A stretch of DNA of 64,000 nt from contig CAVVOG010000003.1 in the NCBI GenBank assembly GCA_963749895.1, forward strand, positions 372,001 through 436,000, in the 5' to 3' direction. The translations under genes and the position numbers were made by a program. This document shows, one piece after another, positions 59,143 to 64,000 of the stretch. The stretch comes from AC-51 sp963749895 (GTDB lineage Bacteria > Actinomycetota > UBA4738 > HRBIN12). The notes below the pieces were generated by a model that did not search any database, had not been told where the DNA came from, and saw only the letters and a program-made list of their open reading frames with translations. The first letter of the stretch is position 1; the number at the start of each line of letters is the position of its first letter.

Positions 59143-60960
59143 GTGCCCTTGGCGACCGACATCTCCCGCATCCGGAACTTCTGCATCGTGGCGCACATCG
59201 ACCACGGCAAGTCGACGCTGGCCGATCGGATGCTCGAGCTGACCCACACGGTCGAGACCCGCGACATGCGCGCCCAGTACCTGGACCGCATGGACCTGGA
59301 GCGCGAGCGCGGCATCACGATCAAGGCGCAGGCCGTGCGCCTGTTCCACGAGGGATGCGAACTGAACCTGATCGACACGCCCGGGCACGTGGACTTCACC
59401 TACGAGGTCTCGCGCTCGCTCGAGGCGTGCGAGGGCGCCCTCCTGTTGGTCGACGCCGCGCAGGGGCTGGAGGCGCAGACCCTCGCGAACTACCACCTGG
59501 CGCGCGACGCCGGCCTCACGATCGTGCCGGTCCTCAACAAGATCGACCTGCCCGCCGCCGAGCCCGAGCGCCGCAACGAGGAACTGTCGAACCTCCTCGG
59601 CTGCGATCCGGACGACATCCTGCACGTGAGCGCCAAGACGGGGGAGGGCGTCGAGGAGCTGCTCGAGGCCGTGATCGAACGCGTGCCGCCGCCGGTGGGT
59701 GACAAGGACGCGCCGTTGCAGGCCCTGATCTTCGACAGCGCGTTCGACACCTACCGCGGGGTGATCACCTACGTCCGCGTGAAGCGCGGGGTCCTTCCTT
59801 CGAACGCGAAGATCAAGATGTTCGCGACGCACGTCACCTCCGAGGCGGAGGAGACCGGCGTGATGGCGCCCGAGGCCACCCCGGTGGATTCGCTCGGACC
59901 CGGCGAGGTCGGGTACCTCGTCACCGGGCTCAAGGACGTCCACCAGGCGAAGGTCGGCGACACGATCACGCTCGCGGGCAAGGGCGGCGCCGCCGAGCCG
60001 CTGCCCGGCTACCGTGAGCCGAAGCCGATGGTCTGGTCCGGGCTGTTCCCGGCCGAGGGCGGCGACTACTCGGAGCTCCGTGAGGCGCTCGACAAGCTGA
60101 AGCTGTCCGACTCGGCGCTCGTCTACGAGCCCGAGACCTCCCTGGCGCTCGGGTTCGGGTTCCGCGTCGGGTTCCTCGGGCTGCTGCACATGGACATCGT
60201 GCGCGAGCGACTGGAGCGCGAGTTCGACCTGGAGCTGATCTCGACCGCGCCGAACGTGGAGTTCCACGTGTTCAAGGGCGACGCCGAGATCGTCGTGCAC
60301 AACCCGGCCGAGATGCCGGCGGGCGGCGACTACGACAAGGTCGAGGAGCCGGTGATCTACGCGACGATCATCACCCCGGCCGACTACCTGGGTGCGATCT
60401 TCGAGCTGTGCCAAGCCCGGCGCGGCGAGATGGTCGACATGGAGTACCTCACGCCCGAGCGCGTCGAGGTCCACTACACGCTGCCCCTCGCCGAGGTCGT
60501 CTTCGACTTCTTCGACCAGCTGAAGTCGCGTACGCGCGGGTTCGCGAGCCTCGACTACGAGCCGTGGGGTTTCCAGGAGGCGAAGCTCGTGCGGGTCGAT
60601 GTGCTGCTCCACGGGGAGCCGGTCGACGCGTTCAGCAGCGTCCAGCACCGCGACAAGGCCTACGAGTACGGCAAGAAGATGACCGAGCGGCTGAAGGAGC
60701 TGATCCCGCGGCAGCTGTTCGACGTCGCGGTTCAGGCCTCGATCGGCTCGAAGATCATCGCGCGCGAGACCGTGAAGGCGAAGCGCAAGGACGTCTTGGC
60801 CAAGTGCTACGGCGGCGACATCACGCGCAAGCGGAAGCTCCTGGAGGGTCAGAAGAAGGGCAAGGAGCGGATGCGCCGCGTCGGCAAGGTCGACGTGCCC
60901 CAGGACGCGTTCATCCAGGCCCTGCGCGTCGACGAAGGGGCCAAGGCGGGCAAGAAGTGA
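59143..60960 (+). CDS. lepA: Elongation factor 4
   Basis: 605 residues, a translational GTPase that acts on stalled or assembling ribosomes. G1 is AHIDHGKST near 17-25, G2 RGITIKAQ, G3 DTPGHVDF, G4 NKID, and the LepA-specific C-terminal domain ends SIGSKIIARETVKAKRKDVLAKCYGGDITRK-like before residue 570. The start is uncertain: GTG at 59143, or TTG at 59149, which would be eight bases after TACCAT in the leaderless pattern. The end overlaps hemW in GTGA. Confidence 0.95.
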   Translation: MPLATDISRIRNFCIVAHIDHGKSTLADRMLELTHTVETRDMRAQYLDRMDLERERGITIKAQAVRLFHEGCELNLIDTPGHVDFTYEVSRSLEACEGALLLVDAAQGLEAQTLANYHLARDAGLTIVPVLNKIDLPAAEPERRNEELSNLLGCDPDDILHVSAKTGEGVEELLEAVIERVPPPVGDKDAPLQALIFDSAFDTYRGVITYVRVKRGVLPSNAKIKMFATHVTSEAEETGVMAPEATPVDSLGPGEVGYLVTGLKDVHQAKVGDTITLAGKGGAAEPLPGYREPKPMVWSGLFPAEGGDYSELREALDKLKLSDSALVYEPETSLALGFGFRVGFLGLLHMDIVRERLEREFDLELISTAPNVEFHVFKGDAEIVVHNPAEMPAGGDYDKVEEPVIYATIITPADYLGAIFELCQARRGEMVDMEYLTPERVEVHYTLPLAEVVFDFFDQLKSRTRGFASLDYEPWGFQEAKLVRVDVLLHGEPVDAFSSVQHRDKAYEYGKKMTERLKELIPRQLFDVAVQASIGSKIIARETVKAKRKDVLAKCYGGDITRKRKLLEGQKKGKERMRRVGKVDVPQDAFIQALRVDEGAKAGKK

Positions 60961-62087
60961 CCGCCGACGCCGGGATCTACGTCCACGTCCCGTTCTGCCT
61001 CACGCGCTGCGGCTACTGCGACTTCAACGCCTATGCGGGGCTGGACGAGCTGAAGCCCCGGTACCTGCGCGCGCTGGAGACCGAGGCCGAGCTATCCGCA
61101 CCCGCCTGGGAGGGAACGCCGTTCGTGAGCGTGTTCCTGGGCGGCGGGACGCCGACCACCCTCCGGCCCGCCGACCTGGCCGCCCTGCTCACCACGCTGC
61201 GCTCGCGGTTCGACCTGGCTGTGGACGCGGAGGTCACGATCGAGGCGAACCCGGACACGGTCGACGAGGCATCCCTCCGCGCGCTGCTCGAGGCCGGCTA
61301 CGACCGGCTGTCGATGGGCGCGCAGTCGTTCGATCTCGTGGTACTCGCGTCGCTCGAGCGCGTGCATCAGCCCGACGCCGTGCGGGCGGCGATGGCCGCG
61401 GCGCGCCGCGCAGGCTACGGCAACGTGAACGTCGACCTGATCTACGGGACCGAGGGCGAGACGCTCGAGTCGTGGGACCGGACCCTCCGCGAGGCGGTGG
61501 CGCTCGCGCCCGAGCACGTGAGCGCGTATGCGCTCACGATCGAGCCCGCGACCCCGCTCGGGCGCCAGATCGCGGCCGGCACGAGGCACGAGCCCGACCC
61601 CGACGTGCAGGCCGACATGTTCGGCTTGGCGTGTGAGGTGCTCGCCGACGCCGGCTACCGCCACTACGAGATCTCGAACTGGGCGAAGCCCGGGTTCGAG
61701 TGTCGCCACAACCTGGGGTACTGGAAGCGCCGGCCGTACGTCGGGCTCGGCGCCGGCGCGCACGCCTACCGCGACGACGTCCGCTGGTGGAACGTCCGCC
61801 CACCCGAGACGTACCTCGAGATGGTCGAGGCGGGGGAGCTCCCGATCGGTGGCTCCGAGTCGCTCGACCCCTCCGACGCCTACCTCGAGGAGGTCTTCCT
61901 CAAGCTCCGGATCCTCGAGGGCGTCCCCGCGAGCTGGTTCGATGAAGGGACCTATGGGCCGTTCGTGTCGAGCGGCCTCCTCACAGACGACGGCTTCGGC
62001 CAACTGGTTCCGACCGAACGCGGCATGCTCCTGCTGAACGAGCTGGTGCTAGGGCTGACCTCCGAGGCTGGGGGCACCTCTGGCTAG
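60957..62087 (+). CDS. hemW: Radical SAM haem chaperone HemW
   Basis: 376 residues. The Fe-S cluster cysteines C14, C18 and C21 lie in VPFCLTRCGYCDF. FLGGGTPTTL near 58, EANPDTV near 93 and the HemW end domain (EISNWAKPGFECRHNLGYWK) are present. Relatives deliver haem to target proteins and were long called coproporphyrinogen III oxidases. GTG start overlaps the lepA stop. Its TAG stop lies inside the left arm of the CIRCE operator of hrcA. Confidence 0.92.
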   Translation: MTADAGIYVHVPFCLTRCGYCDFNAYAGLDELKPRYLRALETEAELSAPAWEGTPFVSVFLGGGTPTTLRPADLAALLTTLRSRFDLAVDAEVTIEANPDTVDEASLRALLEAGYDRLSMGAQSFDLVVLASLERVHQPDAVRAAMAAARRAGYGNVNVDLIYGTEGETLESWDRTLREAVALAPEHVSAYALTIEPATPLGRQIAAGTRHEPDPDVQADMFGLACEVLADAGYRHYEISNWAKPGFECRHNLGYWKRRPYVGLGAGAHAYRDDVRWWNVRPPETYLEMVEAGELPIGGSESLDPSDAYLEEVFLKLRILEGVPASWFDEGTYGPFVSSGLLTDDGFGQLVPTERGMLLLNELVLGLTSEAGGTSG

Positions 62088-62110
62088 CACTCTCCGGCCG
62101 AGAGTGCCAC
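62084..62110 (+). promoter_or_regulatory. CIRCE operator for HrcA
   Basis: CTAGCACTC-N9-GAGTGCCAC matches the CIRCE consensus TTAGCACTC-N9-GAGTGCTAA at 8 of 9 and 7 of 9 bases, with the exact nine-base spacer. It lies directly before the -10 and the hrcA start, so HrcA should repress its own operon until heat shock. The hemW stop codon is part of the left arm. Confidence 0.88.
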
Positions 62111-62111
62111 G

Positions 62112-62117
62112 TATCAT
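62112..62117 (+). promoter_or_regulatory. Leaderless-type -10 element of hrcA (TATCAT)
   Basis: TATCAT ends six bases before the hrcA ATG and directly follows the CIRCE operator, so a bound repressor would cover the promoter. Confidence 0.55.
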
Positions 62118-62123
62118 CCAGTC

Positions 62124-63161
62124 ATGAGCGAACGACCGGAGCTCGGGCCGCGGAAGGCCGCGGTGCTGCGAGCGATCGTCGAGGAGTACGTGCGCTCGGG
62201 TGAACCCGTCGGCTCCGAGACGATCGCCGAGGCGTCCGGGCTCGGCGTGTCGAGCGCCACGATCCGCAACGAGATGGCCGCGCTCGAGGAGCTCGGGTAC
62301 CTCTCCCACCCGCACACGAGCGCGGGCCGGATCCCGACCGACGCGGGCTACCGGCACTACGTGGACTCGCTCCCGGCGCACGGACGGCTGCGCGACGCGC
62401 AGCGACGCGCGATCGCCGCGCACTTCGCCGAGGCGATCCTCGACCTCGAGGAGGTCCTGAAGGGCTCGGTCCAGCTGCTCAGCCGTCTCACCCAGTACGC
62501 GGGGCTCGCGGTGCCGCCGGGCGCCTCCGAGGAGCAGGTCGTGCGGCTCGAGCTGATCGACATGGGCCCGACGCTGATGATCCTCGCGATCGGCCAGCAC
62601 GGCCGCGTGGACAAGCGCATCCTCGACCGGCCCGAGGGGATGGACTCGAAGGCGGTCACGTCGGCGGAGCAGCGCGCCCAGGCGGTGCGCGGCCTGACCT
62701 ACGCGGACGCGCAGGCGAAGCTCCTGCAGCTGGCCGCCGGGTCGCCTCCCCGGGAGCACGACCTGATGCTGATGACCGCCGACACGCTGCGGACCGCGAC
62801 CGAAGGCGATGGTTCGACCCACGTCGTGGTCGGCGGCGTCGCGAACCTCGCGGACGAAGCCCAGGCCTGGCGCCGCGAGACCCTCCGGCGCCTGTTCGAG
62901 ACGCTCGAGCGCGAGCAGGAGATGATCCGGGTCCTGCACGACGTGAGCACCGAGGACGTGAAGGTCACGATCGGTGGCGAGCACCCCTCCACCGGGGAGT
63001 GGGAGGCCTCGATCGTCACCGCGCCGTTCAGGGCCGGCGACGCCACGATGGGGACGATCGGCATCGTCGGGCCCACGCGCATGGACTACCTGTCGGCGAT
63101 GGCGTCGGTCCGCGCCGTCGCCGCCCGTCTGTCGGAGCTCGCGACCGAGCTGGACGAGTAG
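62124..63161 (+). CDS. hrcA: Heat-inducible transcription repressor HrcA
   Basis: 345 residues. An N-terminal winged helix (about 1-80; RKAAVLRAIVEEYVRSGEPVGS and SSATIRNEMAALEELGYLSHPHTSAGRIPTD) and a GAF-like central and C-terminal part (IGGEHPSTGEWEASIV, IGIVGPTRMDY near 305). It binds CIRCE and represses chaperone genes. ATG six bases after the -10, no ribosome site. dnaJ begins three bases after its stop. Confidence 0.95.
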   Translation: MSERPELGPRKAAVLRAIVEEYVRSGEPVGSETIAEASGLGVSSATIRNEMAALEELGYLSHPHTSAGRIPTDAGYRHYVDSLPAHGRLRDAQRRAIAAHFAEAILDLEEVLKGSVQLLSRLTQYAGLAVPPGASEEQVVRLELIDMGPTLMILAIGQHGRVDKRILDRPEGMDSKAVTSAEQRAQAVRGLTYADAQAKLLQLAAGSPPREHDLMLMTADTLRTATEGDGSTHVVVGGVANLADEAQAWRRETLRRLFETLEREQEMIRVLHDVSTEDVKVTIGGEHPSTGEWEASIVTAPFRAGDATMGTIGIVGPTRMDYLSAMASVRAVAARLSELATELDE

Positions 63162-63164
63162 GCG

Positions 63165-64000
63165 ATGGCCCCAGCCCGTGACCTCTACGAGGTGCTCGGC
63201 GTTCCGCGGGACGCCACCGAGGACGACATCCGCAAGGCGTACCGGCGCCTGGCGCGCGAGCATCACCCCGACGTGAGCGGGGCGGCGGAGTCGGAGGAGC
63301 GTTTCAAGGAGGTCGCCGGCGCCTACGAGATCCTGTCCGATCCGGAGAAGCGGGCCCGCTACGACGCCTTCGGCGCCGGTGGCGGTCCGGCCGGTCAGCC
63401 GTTCGCCGACATCTCCGACATCTTCGAGATGTTCTTCGGACAAGGGGGCTTCGGCGGGGGGTTCGGCACACGGCGTCGCGGGGGGCCGCGCACGCGCCGC
63501 CGCCGGGGTGAAGACGTGGGGGTGCGTCTGCGCCTCGGGTTCCGCGAGGCGGTCTTCGGGGTCCGCCGCGAGGTCGAGTTCGAGCGGCTCATCGTCTGCG
63601 AGTCCTGTCTTGGGAACGGTGCGGCGCCGGGCACCGCCCCGATCGCGTGTCGAACCTGCGGGGGGAGCGGCGAGGTGCAGAGCGTGCGCCGGAGCGTCTT
63701 CGGGACCCTGATGACCTCGTCCCCGTGCCAGGTCTGCGAGGGAACCGGCCAGGAGATCCCTGACAAGTGCGAGGCGTGCTTCGGGCAAGGCCGGGTCCGG
63801 CACCCACAGAGCGTCACGGTCGAGATCCCGCCGGGGGTGTCGGACGGCATGGAGCTGCGCGTCACCGGGGCCGGCCACGCCGGCGTCGAAGGCGGTCCCC
63901 CCGGAGATCTGTTCGTCCAGCTCGAGGTCGAGCCGGCGCGCGAGTTCGAACGCCGCGGTCAGGACCTGTTCACGGTGCTCGACGTCTCGATCACCCGGGC
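63165..64000 (+). CDS. dnaJ: Chaperone protein DnaJ, N-terminal part
   Basis: The first 278 residues; the gene runs off the window. The J domain has HPD at 34-36, then a short Gly/Phe-rich stretch (GQGGFGGGFG), and four zinc-finger repeats: CESCLGNG, CRTCGGSG, CQVCEGTG and CEACFGQG. The substrate-binding beta domain follows (VTVEIPPGVSDGMELRVTG). It is the DnaK co-chaperone. It starts three bases after hrcA, so CIRCE should control both genes; no dnaK or grpE lies in this window. Confidence 0.95.
   Translation, partial: MAPARDLYEVLGVPRDATEDDIRKAYRRLAREHHPDVSGAAESEERFKEVAGAYEILSDPEKRARYDAFGAGGGPAGQPFADISDIFEMFFGQGGFGGGFGTRRRGGPRTRRRRGEDVGVRLRLGFREAVFGVRREVEFERLIVCESCLGNGAAPGTAPIACRTCGGSGEVQSVRRSVFGTLMTSSPCQVCEGTGQEIPDKCEACFGQGRVRHPQSVTVEIPPGVSDGMELRVTGAGHAGVEGGPPGDLFVQLEVEPAREFERRGQDLFTVLDVSITR

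Noticed and set aside
1..64000. CRISPR arrays, insertion sequences, integrases, rRNA genes and riboswitches
   Set aside because: I looked for repeat-spacer patterns, transposase or integrase motifs, rRNA and known riboswitch cores and saw none; only one tRNA was found.

Overview
This is a GC-rich window, about 70% GC by eye, with many GTG starts, tightly packed genes and gene orders typical of Actinomycetota. Examples are mreBCD-mrdA-rodA, rne-rplU-rpmA-obgE, nadD-LytR_C-rsfS-tRNA-Ala, comEA-comEC-holA with rpsT and lepA-hemW-hrcA-dnaJ, and fabH-fabG-acpP-fabF. A deep-branching actinobacterial lineage fits best, but class and species cannot be fixed from the sequence alone. Nearly everything is chromosomal housekeeping. 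I see no rRNA, CRISPR array, insertion sequence, prophage or integrase.

Layout. 1-8.2 kb: end of a polyphosphate kinase 2 gene, a conserved hypothetical gene, a minus-strand AI-2E-type transporter plus DUF2252 pair, then a stress/envelope cluster (two SHOCT proteins around a DUF6325 protein, an HdeD-like protein, two larger membrane proteins). 8.2-14.5 kb: valS, folC, ndk, a serine hydrolase and a GlsB-like membrane protein. 15-22.9 kb (minus): fatty-acid synthesis, with fabD separated from fabH-fabG-acpP-fabF by three secreted-protein genes. 23-28.6 kb: the rod-shape operon mreB-mreC-mreD-mrdA-rodA, facing a receiver-histidine kinase fusion. 30.2-37.9 kb: rne, rplU, rpmA, obgE, a double DinB-fold protein, nadD, a LytR_C protein, rsfS and tRNA-Ala. 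37.9-47.9 kb: an accessory stretch with secreted proteins, a saccharopine dehydrogenase-like enzyme, a PAS-GGDEF-EAL protein, an FG-GAP propeller, two tandem phosphoesterases, lipoproteins and a PIN/Phd toxin-antitoxin pair. 48-64 kb: leuS (frame-disrupted), a molybdopterin oxidoreductase, a tyrosine phenol-lyase/tryptophanase-family enzyme, comEA (frame-disrupted), comEC, holA, an ECF sigma factor with a membrane propeller partner, rpsT, lepA, hemW, hrcA behind a CIRCE operator, and the start of dnaJ.

Functional links. fabD/H/G/acpP/fabF supply acyl chains, mre/mrdA/rodA drive side-wall peptidoglycan synthesis, and rne/rplU/rpmA/obgE/rsfS/lepA/rpsT serve RNA turnover and ribosome function. 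hrcA with CIRCE controls the heat-shock pair hrcA-dnaJ.

Three window-wide patterns stand out. Many genes carry a TANNNT hexamer 6-10 bases before the start codon, as expected for leaderless transcripts. Four convergent gene pairs share a single CTAG as both stop codons. Two conserved genes (leuS, comEA) carry small indels next to G-rich runs, which look like base-calling errors but could be real. I did not find a clearly novel defence or biosynthetic system. The best candidates for follow-up are the leaderless mini-ORF ahead of the tyrosine phenol-lyase-like gene, the ECF sigma/propeller pair, the secreted-protein insertion in the fab locus, and the perfect inverted repeat between the Tat phosphoesterase and a lipoprotein gene.
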